A DNA stretch of 64,000 nt. It comes from Hydractinia symbiolongicarpus. Taxonomy: Eukaryota > Cnidaria > Hydrozoa > Anthoathecata > Hydractiniidae. Positions 13,788 to 25,458 of the stretch are shown piece after piece. A program made the translations under genes and the position numbers. The stretch is from NCBI RefSeq assembly GCF_029227915.1, contig NC_079879.1, positions 24,804,501 to 24,868,500 of the forward strand. The letters run 5' to 3'. Numbering within the stretch: position 1 is the first letter of the stretch; every line of letters starts with the position of its first letter. The notes below the pieces were generated by a model. The model did no database searches. It had not been told where the DNA came from and worked only from the letters and a program-made list of their open reading frames with translations.

Positions 13788-15472
13788 TGTCAGTAACCCA
13801 GAATGTCAGTGAATTTTTTTGTGGGCATACAACTAGCCAAAATTAATTTATTGCTTCCTCCATTATAACGAAAACGCTGGAAGTACATCGCTGCCATTAA
13901 GAAGGTTAATAAAGAAAAAGAAAGAAAAAATCAAAGTTGTTGTTTCTTTTGGTTACTCACAGCAACGCTCTCTTGTTATTTTTTTCTTCTTTCAGTCGAC
14001 AAGAAAAATTTCATTAATCCATTCTTAACAATCACCCCACGCTAATTTCATTTAATTCATTCGACAAATGAAAGAAGTAAAAAGAATGGATCATCTCACC
14101 AACATATTTTCGCTTCCAAAAGGAGGAGTTGTTAGTATTTCAATTATTTCAACCGCGAATAGTAATATCATACTTAATTTAATTATTAAGGAAGGTATGA
14201 TTACAAATGTGAAACACGTGGGAAAGAAAGTTCACCTTACATGACAAGTTTCGTAGGATATGTTTAACTAACGATTCATTCCTACACGTTGTTTTCCAAT
14301 CAACAGTACTTATGTAACCGCCACTGGTCGAAGATGATCGAAATTAAAATTCACGCTTAAAAAAACATCTTAAAAGATAAAAATTATTCAGTCAGTAATT
14401 ATTGATGGACACATAGTTTTACTCTTTTTCGTCGCATTCCAACAAAACACCGGAAACGTTGTGCGTATCTTTATACTTTTTGGGTCATTTTTAACAAAAC
14501 CTATTAGAAAAATATTTATCGATCAGGCTGGGGTCTTTTTGTTTCATTAAACCAATGCAGTGGCATATTTGAAGTTGCGCGTTATTATCGAAGGCCCCTG
14601 ATTGCATAAAGTATTTCTGAAGCATACTTTGTAACAAAAATTGACGTGGATATGATTAATTTTTTCAAATTACGACATTCTTGCAATTAATAAGAAATGT
14701 CGGAATGGATACCCGAGTCGAAATTGTACTGAAAAAAAATGTGATAATTTTTAACACATATCATGTGTAACCTCGCTTCTTCAGGGTTATTTGCCACTCA
14801 ATGATGCTGCGCGTTTGGGATAGAGGTTTACATCATATGGGCTATACACTATTAACTTTACACCATTCAGAGTAAACAGTGATAAAAAATTACTGGAAAA
14901 AAGATTGGAGCCCCCACCTGAACCCTCTAGTATCGATGACCCTGGGTACTACGACGGTCCATTCAACCCACAACATATAAGGCTAAAATTGATGTTGTCA
15001 CACATAGTAAAGGAGCAAAAGCACCTTTTTGTAAGAAACTTACTTTCCGGGTTAGCCTGGATGCTTTACTGCTAACTTTCCGGGTTAGCCTAGGTGTTTT
15101 TATAACTCTTAAGGAGTGTTTATGAAAATTAAAGAGTTCGAATCGTATTTTATGATTTTAAAATGCTTCAATAAGAGCGATGTAATGAGAGATATTTATT
15201 AACTTACAATTTTTAATTTTCTTAATTTTTCGTAAGTTAGCAACTAAACCTACGTATCACCACTTACCTCTTCTATCTCGTATAAGAATACATGCAAGTC
15301 CCATATGGGTGCCAATCTGTAACAATTGTAGGGGTGGTTATGCGGCATGGGTACGTATTACTTTTGTAACAAACGTGGAAAGCTAACGCCATATATACAC
15401 AATAACTTTTGTTTTGTCTTTCAACCAACTCATGCCCTCGATCGCTTACTCAGTCACTCGCTTACCGACTGA
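13788..15472. other. Intergenic, no gene seen
   Basis: No supported gene. At 15043-15094 an 18-base word (CTTTCCGGGTTAGCCTGG and a near copy) occurs twice, 33 bases apart. Confidence 0.5.
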
Positions 15473-15777
15473 TAGCCTTGTGGTAGAGCGTTCGCTTCCA
15501 GTGCGGGAGGTCCTGGGCTCAAACCCCGGCCGAGTCATGCCAGAGACTACAAAAGTGTGAATCTATCCTTTCAGCTTAACGCTCAGCAAGAGAATACGAT
15601 TGACATCTTAGGCGGTTGTCTAGGTGAGCGATTGCTGTGCTAGCACAAATTTCCTGGCTTAAATAGAAGGTTTAAATGCGCTAGGAGCCCTTCACAGGAC
15701 CCTCGTTGATAACAGTACCAATATGAGCTGAAGAGACTATCCTGGGTAAATAATTTCAATAATAATAATAATAATTG
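15473..15777 (+). repeat. tRNA-derived SINE, copy A
   Basis: The head keeps a tRNA-like RNA polymerase III promoter: TAGCCTTGTGGTAGAGCG resembles box A and GGGCTCAAACCCC resembles box B. A non-tRNA body follows (AGAGACTACAAAAGTGTG, ATCTTAGGCGGTTGTC), and the tail is (AAT)n. A second, more diverged copy at 32862-33136 shares head, body and A-rich tail, which establishes the family. It is not a working tRNA gene, because the acceptor-stem pairing and length do not fit. Confidence 0.85.
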
Positions 15778-18700
15778 TAATGAAAATTCCAAAGTTTATT
15801 TATAAAGTGGGGCTGCAAAGTATTATAAATTAGTTAGAAGAATTCCATGTCATTCAACTGATCAAATAAAGTTACAACAACAAAAAACATTATAGGGATA
15901 AACAAACCTAAAAAATTATCGGTATTTATTAACAATATCAATGTTAGACAGATATAAGACCGGGCCAAATGGCACATCCGGATCTATTTAAAAAGCTTGT
16001 GTATTCGACGTATGACGTATTTGGCGGCTTCCGAAACACACAAACTGCTTTAAATACACCGAAGCTTGCTTCTTTGAGAAAACAGTGGATATTGGAAAAA
16101 AGAATCCACTGAATATATCAGGTAGCAGAACAAAGTATGGAAAGTGGGAAAAATGGACTTTTCTAGGACACCAAATTGAGTGAAAGTATTTTTTTCATAA
16201 ACTTTTTTTGCTTCACAATAATATGCTTCATTTGCACGTTGTTTCGTGCGTCCTGAGTAAAGGTTGTGAATGGGGCTCGCTTTGGTCTTAGGCCGGAGTT
16301 TGGTACAGTAAACAAAAACGCATGTTTGGTCCAAAAGCTAAACTGCTTTCTTTTCAGAAAATTCTGCACAGTATATTAAATATGATAGAGATATTAAAAT
16401 CTTGACACTATTATCCACCTAAATACCTTCTTTTATCATATACATATAAACAATTTGTCCAAAAGTCTAAAAATTAAAACTGTTTTATTTTCGATAAAAC
16501 TTTGAACAGTGAACAAAATATAAACGATAAACATAATAAAAAAACTTCTGATGTTTGGCTTGCCACTGGCTGCAATTTAAATTCACCTTGCCATTAAGAA
16601 CCGTACGGGGGAGAATTGTTCTTGTCTACATATGTTGTTGTTGCTTGGAAATTTCTGTTAAGGGATTAACATTTCTAGTGAGCGTTTTGTTTTGCTAAAC
16701 ATTAAATTAATTACATTTTTTTTTTAATTCTCCTTTATATTTATTATTACTTATTATCTGATTTAGACTGTCGCGCCAAATAAACGCTCTTTCGAAATTT
16801 GTGGTAGCAACGTATCCACTTGTTTATACCTACAGAAAAAAGTTTAATTTCATTGAGTTTAAGCAATATATGAGATATTAAGATAATTTTGTGGGATATA
16901 ACTTTTTAATACACAATAAAAGTAGTTTTTGGTGTGTATTTTGTGTTGCAAAGGAAAAGAAATGTGACCGCCTTAACTTTCATAGTTTTCTTCTTTTTCT
17001 GTTTAAAGGGGCTACAAAAATGACAAAAAAGTTCTCTACATATATTTTGGATATCCATCCATCACGTGGGGCTTTGACCTAGAAATTCATTGGATAACTT
17101 CTTCCATACTTGCTGCATATTCATAACACAAACACGACTGGTTTACGAGTTTGTGAAATATTTGTTTTTGTTTTTAATCCAAGTTACGTCTACCTCTAAT
17201 ACCATTCTATTTTTTTGTGAATATGCGTTGAGCACCTTACATTTAATCTTTAAAATCTTGCATTGACTAATCAATACAAGTAAAAAATAGTAAGGCAAAA
17301 TTTGAGCTGCCCAAACTAACACTTTCTTTCGTAGTATGACTGAAAACTTGCGAAGATTTAGACATGACAAGTTGTGTTTTTGCACAATAGACCAACACGT
17401 AGAAGCATGTAATAATTATGTTAATTAATTCAAAATTTACTATACTATGAATGGTTTACAAAGAGCTACGTAAAAGAAAGTTCGGCAAATACGATGACAG
17501 TAAAGTGTTTGATGAGAATAGTGGAAAAATGCAGAGTAAAGGAACTCCCAATTTTGCAAAATGGACAAAAATTGATAATCACACTCACAAAAACGCCTGC
17601 AATAACTCACTTCCGAAATGAAATGTTCTTTAGCTTTCTATCATTTTTCTTTTCACAATGTAAAAATATTAAAAAGTATTAACGTTGTTAAAAAGATAAA
17701 ATCATCAGCAACTATACGTTCAGTATTTCAAATTGTTTCAGATACACCCACGTTTTACGAGCAGAAGTAATATAGAAAGTAAGTTTACGAATTCATTGTT
17801 TATCTATTTTTTTCTAATAAATTGTCGTTGAAGTTTGAAAAATCAGATAACTCGTTCGGTGAAGGGAAATGACGTAAATTGAAGGAAATATACTTCAATT
17901 TGCGGATAAACCATGAATCACTTTCGCTTAGTTTATATTCGCCACCAATGTAAACACTAGTTATCCCAACCCTCGGCAGAATCTACATGGATAAATATTT
18001 TTTTCAAGTTAACCTCCCGCGAAAAGACTAACTAATTTCACATAAAATAGTTTTAAAAACTGTCTAGAAATTTCTAATTTTTTTAAAAATTCTTTATTGG
18101 TTCTTAAGAAATTAAACTTACAAGTTTCACTAATTATGCATGACATCATGAACTAACTCTGGGGTTGCTGTTGTATTTAACTTTTTTTGACAGATGCGGT
18201 TTAAAATGTTTTTTGGCCGTTCAGTTAACGCTCTGAACATTTTACATAAATTTCAATATTTAGGTACTGTAGTATGCTCAATAATAACAAAACAAAGACA
18301 AATATATCGAGAACCAATGAAGATTTTTTCATTTTCCGTGACTTTTCCCGTACATTGATTCAATTCTAAGACCAAAAGTACTGTCATTAAATTTTGAAAT
18401 CTGGATAATACACTAACATGAGCCATGAGTGATTTAAAAAATTTTTTCGTAGCATTTTGTCACGAAAACATTTTTCACCAACCGTCTTCTTCGTCCCAAA
18501 TTTAAATGAATTTTGAATGTTTTTTAAAAGTTCAAGAGCAACTGGTACAACAAACGAAGAAAAAAAATTTATTTATCACCATAAATTATCACATAATTTC
18601 TCTGCCATTGTCTGCAATTTAACAGTGAACTTCATCAATAAAATGTACTTTGCAAGTGTCCGAAACACATTGATAGAAGGACCTTTTCATACTTTTTTCC

Positions 18701-19318
18701 ATCGCTTTTTATTTCTAATGTAATAAGTGAGATTAAGGTACGAGGCATAAAATGACGCTATTATTTTTGCTGCTTTTGGTAGAACTTTTGCTGTGGCTTA
18801 AAATCTATGCAGATGATGTCAAGTGAAAACTCAAACCAGCGTAAAATGTTGTTCGCCCAAATTGGAGTAAAGTTTCGGGCTGTAGCCAACCGATGCGCTG
18901 ACCATACAATAACTGCGCATGTGCACTAGCATTCACTACACTTAAATTTTACTTTGGTCTGTTTACATTAAGTGAGTTTCAAATCTGGCTCAAAAGTTGA
19001 TAAAATGTGAGTATATTTTTTCTCAGTAAATTTTTTTTATGACGAACCATATTTACTGAGTTTTTGCAGATTTCAGCAATTTTGACCTTTTTTTTATTTT
19101 TAGTGCATTGGGACCGAAAGGTCTTAAAAAGTGCGATGGTATAAAACATTGCATTGTGTTTCAAGTAATAGACAACTTTTAAGAATTGAGCACTTCTGAA
19201 AGCTAATTATTTGGTAAAATTGTGCCTAATACATAAATTTTATATTTAATATATATATTAATAAATTTTAGAAAAATTCTACAACTTTGTTATGAAAACT
19301 TGATAAATTCTCAAAATT
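15778..19318. other. Intergenic, no gene seen
   Basis: Short frames on both strands (for example 16050-16369 minus and 17143-17385 minus) show no domain, signal peptide or splice logic. Nothing else is evident. Confidence 0.5.
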
Positions 19319-19319
19319 G

Positions 19320-19325
19320 TTTATT
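19320..19325 (-). terminator. Polyadenylation signal AATAAA
   Basis: TTTATT on the plus strand reads AATAAA on the minus strand, about 20 bases beyond the stop codon of the gene ending at 19345. That would give a very short 3' untranslated region. Confidence 0.5.
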
Positions 19326-19344
19326 AGTAAATGTCTTTCTTCTT

Positions 19345-20082
19345 TCACATACATTGACAACCTATCCCAATATCCCAATGGTATGGTTTATCAGCCAGGA
19401 TAGGGTTATTGTTTCGGTCAAATTTGAGCACGGCATACGTTTTCTTGGTCGTAACTGTTTTGCATTTTGTCAATTTCTTCTTGCAGCAAGAAGCACCTTC
19501 AGACTTGCATTTTTCAATAAAAACCTTATTTGCTGGTTTGTAACATATGATTTTTTTTTTATCAACAGAATCAAGTTCTATTTCATAGGCTCCATTTTTA
19601 TTGGTCCGAGTATATCTTGTGGCTGGGCATGCAGGTTTGGATTGGTCAAGAGTTGTGTCCAGGTATTGCGGAGGTGGGTATTTACTTAGCTTGTTAAAAA
19701 GTCGAGATAATCCACGAGAATTGATGACAATCAGTTGGGTTGGGTTTATAACTGAGATACCATGCTTTCCAGTTGAGATACCAGAGAAGAAACGACGTGT
19801 ATCAAACGACATAGATGGTTTTATGATAACATGTGTTTCTGTTTTAAGAAGAGAATCCATTTCTTTATCACTCAATCCTCTTATGAGAGTAGTTGATGCC
19901 ATGCAGAATCCAAATGTTGTCATCAAAACGACTTGAAAAAGGATCTAAACAACAATTTTTTTAACAATGTTACACTAAAAACAGGGCTTCATATCAGCAT
20001 GATAATAATAGCTACAATCATAGCTTTTCAGATAAGAATACAACATCAAAATAATCAACAAAATTCTTACAGCGTTCGCCAT
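19345..20082 (-). CDS. Secreted cystine-knot-like protein, distant family member
   Basis: Two exons, 20071-20082 and 19345-19944, encode 203 residues. The first exon codes only MANA; its GCT|GTAAGA donor joins a TTTAG|ATC acceptor in phase 0. Splicing completes a good signal peptide (MANAILFQVVLMTTFGFCMA), which is why I prefer this start to the in-exon ATG at 19923. A prosegment follows, then a cysteine domain with C110, C138, C150, C157, C158, C165, C200 and C202. The core C-x6-C-C-x6-C and final C-x-C match the pair at 57235 and 60157. The block before C150 (PANKVFIEKC) aligns with PANVIRVVEC in those paralogues. The fold is inferred to be a growth-factor cystine knot of Spatzle/neurotrophin type; receptor and role are unknown. 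Confidence 0.75.
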
Positions 20083-22896
20083 CTTTGCGAGTCACAGAAA
20101 GAAATTTTCAACGCCCTACACGTCAGTTCAATAACACAAAATTCAAAATGGTAGCAAAGAAGCACTGAAATTTTTTTTAAATAAAACTGAAAGTTATATG
20201 ATATAGACATGTATTTAGGAAAATCATTAAAAAGCATCTCCTTATCATACATAACTAGTTTTACCAATATAGAAGAAGAATTTATAGCAATATTATTTTC
20301 AATTTAAGTTTTAATTTCAACAGTTTAGCTGAAAATTAACTTTTATTACATTTTATCGAAAATTAGTTTAATAATTTTAATTATAATTGTGTGTAAATTT
20401 TTTAACTTTGAATACTATTTTGTTGCAACCTTTCTCTGGGTACGAAATGCGTTCTGCTGGCATTATTGTATCGCTCAAAACCTTTTAATCTTTCGAGTTG
20501 TAGCAATTAAGCCTCATTTCCAAACAGACATCAATAGGCACAAAAATACTGTTGCAGGTTCTTTGTTTGCTCATTGTGTGAGATTTCGAAATTCATGTGC
20601 AAATTTTTGTGAAACCTTTTCTTCTGGAAATGTATATTTGAGCCTACCATAGGTTGTAATACAAACAATAACAAAAAAAAATTGAAAATTGAAAATCGTG
20701 ACATTTTTTAATCTATCTTCTGTTACAAAAAACCTGTACTCAAAAAATAACTATGGACGAATTTTGCACAGCGCTCATTACCTTATCAAGCATGAACAGA
20801 TGTCGAGTAACATTATACCTGCACCATCAAAGGCGAACAAGTGTTTGTACAAGGAATCCATGTAAAATTTTAAACTTTCCCTTTGACAATAAAATGGCGC
20901 GCCGAAAATTCTCCACATTTATTGAAAATCTTCTTAAGCTATGTTTTAATTATCTGTATCATTTCTCTCTTTTACCTGCTTGTGTTAGACAACTAAACTA
21001 ATTTTAGCAAAGCATATATGATAATCACAATAGCGATAAAATAATTTCAGAGAAATATAAAAAAAAATCCAGCTACCGTTCATGGTTCATAATCAGACGT
21101 GGAAGATCTTCTTTTAAAAAAGAAGATCTTCCACGAAATAAAACACTCATCGAAACTAGCTAACTTTAATACAAGAATGTGAAAAAAAATCAGTAAATGC
21201 AAAATGGTAACGTTGGAATACATTTCAGCAAATGAATCAGCTGTAACGTCAATTTAACCATCGCGTGAGCGTTTGCTTACAACGAAAGTGCAAACAACGA
21301 AACTAGAGTTCGGGTTCTTAACACTTAATAACTCTACTGATTCTGTTTTTAAATTGCGTCAAACCGATCCTGTACATAACTTTTTCCCTTACATAGTTGG
21401 CACGTTTTTAAGTTTCTTGTATCTTCTAATTTCTTCGAAATCTGTACCGAAGCATTTTGAAAAATATGTAAAAAATTTGTTTATGAAATATAAGGAGAAA
21501 CTTAGAAAATAAAAAGTTGACCATAACCTTACCTCGATATTCCTACTTAGGTTAGCCATTGTTTTTTTCTGTTTTGAGTCCCTTGACTTTTATTTTATTT
21601 TTGACTTACTCTGGTGCTCGACTTTTCAGTTTTTATATCTTAGAAGACATAAGCAAACACAGGAAAAGAGTTTTTAGATGGATCCTCTGGAAGAAGAAAA
21701 AATAATAGCTAAGGGAAATGTGTAATGCATATATCAGGTGGAAATATTTTATAACGAAAATTAATGTAAAATGCTTTGTTTGCGATTTCACTTGTAAACA
21801 AGGAAGTTCTAACGGGCAAAATGATGAATGGGTTTCTAGAAACCTTGGAGGAAAGCTGAAACGTAGGCGAAAAGTTTCTATCAGAAACATTTCGCAATAG
21901 ATACAGTAATCTCTACTTTAGAGTAAGATGATACGGTAAAAGGTATAATATACCTAGGTTTTTTCTATCTAGTAATGCCTCTTTAACCGTGACAAAAGTT
22001 ACATTAGATCGCACTTAACCTTTTATTTTCTATACCTTCGATGTCTCATTTGCCCACAAATGCGGAAGCTAGATCCCATTATCATTTCAAAATTTGCAAT
22101 CCCACGTGTATTCTAAATGTGGAAGACAAATATGAACAGATTTTTGCTATTTATGTTGCATGTTTACCTTAACAAATAGAAATGTACAGAAACTTTTAAA
22201 TTCATGTTTGAAATAACAAAAAATCATTTGTTAAAAAACCATGCAGTTTTCGTTAAAGTCTACTCTCTTTGGTGTAATCACTTTTTTCTGCTGTATGAAA
22301 AGTCTTATTCTCCCGCTTCCATTCAGCAGGAAAAGCATTTTTAGAAGTTTTAGAACACGAACTAGTTAGCACAAGGTCGATTTGGCTTTTGTTTGGAGGG
22401 AGAGGATGTTCAAACTTACATGAACTGTTCTTCTTTTAAAAAAAAAAAATAACACAACTTTGCTGTTTATAATGAATCGTAAGATTTTGGAACTTCTTAC
22501 CTGTAAACATATATTTTTACAACAGAAAGCACATGAAGAGATGGAATAACTAGTTAAATAAGATTTCGATGCAACAAGTCAGTTAAACAAATGTTTGAAG
22601 CGAAACATTTGTATTTTCTTTGCTGCCTGCTAATACTTGAGAATTTCCGATAGTAAATTTCATTTCGTGTAACGAGAAACTGTCCCCAAATCCGAGTGTC
22701 CGCTAATTGCTGGTTGCTATATAGTAAGTCTTCTATATAGATTGACCGTGGTTTTGTTAGTGCTATTTCTCTTGTCCGTTAATTAGGGGTGTCACTTTTT
22801 GTAGTTTCCATTAACTAAAGAGTTGACTGCGTATTGTTACACGACCTGTTAGATCGAAATTTGTAATTAGGTGTACGTTTATCTCTGTTTATATTA
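20083..22896. other. Intergenic with palindrome and a possible old MITE
   Basis: No supported gene. A perfect palindrome lies at 21098-21135. Around 22640-22830, words such as AACTAAAGAGTTGACTGCG and CTTGTCCGTTAATTAGGGG resemble decayed pogo/Tigger-type ends, but no clean inverted pair was resolved. Confidence 0.4.
21098..21135. repeat. Perfect 38 bp palindrome
   Basis: The arm CGTGGAAGATCTTCTTTT is followed, after two A residues, by its exact reverse complement. The two 18-base arms have no mismatch. An arm this perfect in decaying intergenic DNA suggests a recent origin or a constraint. Confidence 0.9.
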
Positions 22897-22950
22897 CCGT
22901 ATTTCCTCTAAAGAACGCCGCGGGTGTTCTTTACAAAATGCAATTTTTAG

Positions 22951-23000
22951 GTGCGGCGTTCTTTAGAGGGCGGCGTTCTTTGGAGGGCGGCGTTTATTAC
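22951..23000. repeat. Left subterminal iterated motif
   Basis: GTGCGGCGTTCTTTAGAGG, then GCGGCGTTCTTTGGAGG, then GCGGCGTTTATTAC. The block has the same orientation as the right-end blocks, while the terminal repeat itself is inverted. These may be transposase binding sites. Confidence 0.8.
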
Positions 23001-23095
23001 AAAACCATGAGTGAGACAAAAAGCAGAAGTTGACGTTAAGTATTTTCTTTAAGATTAAATATAGATAACAAAAGAATTAAACTATGAAAAGTCTA

Positions 23096-24520
23096 TTAAA
23101 CAATGTCAATGTCAATGTCGCTATCTCCGTCCGCGTCTTCGTCGATAACATGAAAGGACTCATAGCTTTCATTTACATCACAATCGTAAATTTCAAATGG
23201 GTTGTCAGAAGATTGGTCTTCTTCCAATGCCTCAGTTGCTTTTTTCATTAAGGTAGCACCAGATGAACAGGACGATCCTTCTTTAAAACAATGGATTTTT
23301 CCATCCTCTGATCCATCAAGAGCTAAATTTAAACCACACGACTTGAAAGATTTGATAATCATTTCCGTGCTCAAGCCATTCCATGCGTCTAAAACCCATT
23401 GCACTAGCTTTCGTCGCGATGAAGGTTTCTGGTTTCCTCCTTTTGTGAACTGTTGAACACCTTCAACCATCCATTCGTTATAAAGATCGATCATCCGACT
23501 CTTAAATGGTTTATTCCATGAGACATCTGGTGCCTGTATATATTTAGTGCAGCCACCGGGAATTATGACATTCTTAATTCTGCCTTTTGACAATTCTTGT
23601 TTCACGGAATCCATCATGTGGCATTCAAATGAATCCCAAGCTAACAAGCGTCGATTAAAGGAAAACTTTCCTAAAACTGTTTGCACATAGTGTAAGGTGA
23701 GTTCCTCGTTCATCCATGCATTTTTTGAGGACACAACTACGCATTTATTTTTGAATTCAGTATTTAGTTCTTTGCATTCGCGTTTTGCACCACCAAAAAC
23801 AATAAATGGTTTAAATTTACTTCCGTCTGCCTTTGCTGTCAAGCATACAGAAATTCTGACCTTTTCATGACCAGTCGATTTAAGCATAATTTCTCGTTCG
23901 CCACGCTGTGACACCGTTGTAGGTGCTGTCATATCCGCCCAAACAGCAGTCTCGTCCATTGCAAGAATCGAACCGGCGTTGAATTGGTATTTCTTTGACA
24001 TTCGGCGGACATGTACTACATACTGCACCAACCTGTCCACAAGATACGCTGGATCCTTTTGAACTGTTGTCGTTCTACGACGTAATGAAAGACAATTTCG
24101 TTTCATGAACTTTTCCAACCAACCTCGACTAGCCTGGAAACTATTTTTTGCAACAGTGTCCTCTCCAGCTTTTTCATCGTGCATTGCTTTTGCTTTTCTC
24201 ATTATCAGTTTTCTCGAAACACGCAAAGAATTAGCTCTCCTATCATGTATCCATTCGAGCAGATCTTCTTCTAAATCAAGATTCTTGATTTTGCAACCTC
24301 CTCCTTCTAGTTTGAATCTTTTCGCTGCTCCTTGTTTCAACTTCTCCACATTAGCTCTCCATTCTCTTACTCTTTTTTCATCGACACCGTACTTTCTTCC
24401 TGCTTCGCGATTTGATGTACTAATTGCGTGATCAACAACTGTTGTCTTAAATTCAAAGATAAAGCTTCTTCTTTTTTCCCCTTTATGGGATATTAACTGC
24501 TTCTCCTCGTTGTGCGACAT
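23096..24520 (-). CDS. Pogo/Tigger-like DDD transposase
   Basis: An intact single-exon frame of 474 residues. Residues about 15-60 form a psq/Brinker-like helix-turn-helix (REAGRKYGVDEKRVREWR). Residues about 80-145 resemble the CENP-B/Tc5 DNA-binding domain (FQASRGWLEKFMKRN). The catalytic core has D189 (LAMDETAVW), D296 (LLAWDSFECH) and D332 (QAPDVSWNKPFK), the three acidic positions of the DDE_1 family that cut and join transposon ends. An acidic tail with SDIDIDIV ends the protein. In D332 the third acidic residue is Asp, as usual for pogo elements. It acts in the nucleus on the ends of the surrounding element. No disabling change was seen. Confidence 0.93.
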   Translation of the reverse strand: MSHNEEKQLISHKGEKRRSFIFEFKTTVVDHAISTSNREAGRKYGVDEKRVREWRANVEKLKQGAAKRFKLEGGGCKIKNLDLEEDLLEWIHDRRANSLRVSRKLIMRKAKAMHDEKAGEDTVAKNSFQASRGWLEKFMKRNCLSLRRRTTTVQKDPAYLVDRLVQYVVHVRRMSKKYQFNAGSILAMDETAVWADMTAPTTVSQRGEREIMLKSTGHEKVRISVCLTAKADGSKFKPFIVFGGAKRECKELNTEFKNKCVVVSSKNAWMNEELTLHYVQTVLGKFSFNRRLLAWDSFECHMMDSVKQELSKGRIKNVIIPGGCTKYIQAPDVSWNKPFKSRMIDLYNEWMVEGVQQFTKGGNQKPSSRRKLVQWVLDAWNGLSTEMIIKSFKSCGLNLALDGSEDGKIHCFKEGSSCSSGATLMKKATEALEEDQSSDNPFEIYDCDVNESYESFHVIDEDADGDSDIDIDIV

Positions 24521-24764
24521 TTTTCTAATGAACTTTCACTTACAAACATAAAAGTGTGTAAGGTTGATATATACAGATTGGGAGCAATTATCTTGTAGTA
24601 TTGTTTACTGGTGTCAACTTTTTCTTTAAACACTATTAACAATCCAAGGGAGTGTTATTTTCGACGAGATCAAAAGCGCGGAAAATGATTTTGAATAGAA
24701 TTTTTTCTCTATAAGAAAAAGTTCTATTTTAATCAATCGTTGATTGCACGCTCATACGAAATAT
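24521..24764. promoter_or_regulatory. Shared divergent promoter region of the transposon
   Basis: This gap of about 245 bases separates the two outward-reading ORFs, so it must supply both 5' leaders and probably both promoters. AATCAATCGTTGATTG near 24732 is a short palindrome. No clear TATA box can be assigned. Confidence 0.45.
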
Positions 24765-25271
24765 ATGATAGCTACACGTGGAAGTCAGAGATTTGAGAAG
24801 AACATGGCTCGAGTGATTCCTAAAACATTTGAAATGTATTTCATCATTAAATTCTCTACAAATATTCGCGGACATCATGTTTATAAAAACATATGGACAC
24901 CCATTATAGGAGAATCTTTGGTTTGCAAAGAAGACAAGAGAGTAGAGGCTCAAGAACTGGACAAGAATGCAATTGGAACGTACAAACTCATGGACGGCAA
25001 CGAAACCTTAGTGGGACATTTGCCAATAGAGTTGTCAAAGCTGATATCGTTTTTTATTGAAATTGGAGATAATCATGTAAATGCGACAGTTACTGGGAAA
25101 CGAAAACGAGAGATTGGTTTGAGTGTACCTGCAAAGTTCATTTGTTTTACATCTAGCAAAAGTTATGCTAAAATTCTTCACGGTGAGCTGTTAAAGCGTA
25201 AAACTAAATATTCGTATTTGTCGTTAGATGTAGAAGAATTTTGTGAAAGAAAACAGATCAAATTCATATAA
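24765..25271 (+). CDS. HIRAN-like accessory protein of the transposon
   Basis: The frame codes for 168 residues from the first ATG at 24765; an ATG at 24804 (MARVIP...) is also possible. The middle section, with NIWTPIIGESLVCKEDKR, then NETLVGHLPIELSKLISFF and VTGKRKREIGLSVPAKF, follows the pattern of HIRAN-like proteins that I recall as abundant in cnidarian genomes. HIRAN domains in HLTF-type helicases bind DNA 3' ends. Here there is no helicase and the protein stands alone. Its position wholly inside the element, diverging from the transposase, suggests a role in transposition or in repair of the excision site; that role is inference. The family call is by pattern and should be tested. Confidence 0.6.
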   Translation: MIATRGSQRFEKNMARVIPKTFEMYFIIKFSTNIRGHHVYKNIWTPIIGESLVCKEDKRVEAQELDKNAIGTYKLMDGNETLVGHLPIELSKLISFFIEIGDNHVNATVTGKRKREIGLSVPAKFICFTSSKSYAKILHGELLKRKTKYSYLSLDVEEFCERKQIKFI

Positions 25272-25333
25272 ATACCAACTTTTTTTACTTTCCCTATTAA
25301 AATGGTTTTTTTCTAATAAACGCCGCATCTAAG

Positions 25334-25458
25334 GTGCGGCGTTCTTTGGAGGGCGGCGTTCTTTAGAGGGCGGCGTTTATTACAAATTTTCATATAGAAG
25401 TGCGGCGTTCTTTGGAGGGCGGCGTTCTTTAGAGGGCGGCGTTCTTTAGAGAATACGG
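25334..25458. repeat. Right subterminal iterated motif
   Basis: Two blocks, starting near 25334 and 25400, each contain GTGCGGCGTTCTTTGGAGG followed by GCGGCGTTCTTTAGAGGG. The second runs into the terminal repeat. They match the left block in sequence and direction. Confidence 0.8.

Larger units (their letters stand above)
22897..25458. mobile_element. Two-gene pogo/Tigger-like DNA transposon
   Basis: The 2562 bp element is bounded by TA on both sides (22895-22896 and 25459-25460). Left end CCGTATTTCCTCTAAAG and right end CTTTAGAGAATACGG are inverted repeats differing by a short indel. Both subterminal regions carry GCGGCGTTCTTTAGAG-type iterations. Inside are a full-length transposase on the minus strand and a HIRAN-like ORF on the plus strand, diverging from a shared region of about 245 bp. 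Open frames and recognisable ends suggest a recent insertion. TA target duplication is normal for the IS630/Tc1/pogo superfamily. Confidence 0.85.

Noticed and set aside
15473-15545. Possible tRNA gene
   Set aside because: The A and B boxes are tRNA-like, but acceptor stem and length do not fit, and a second copy with the same non-tRNA body shows it is a SINE head.
16050-16369. Two overlapping minus-strand frames
   Set aside because: Neither resembles a known protein or shows exon borders.
19300-19936. Plus-strand frames of 129 and 111 codons
   Set aside because: They are the antisense of the minus-strand cystine-knot gene, which has cysteine conservation with paralogues.
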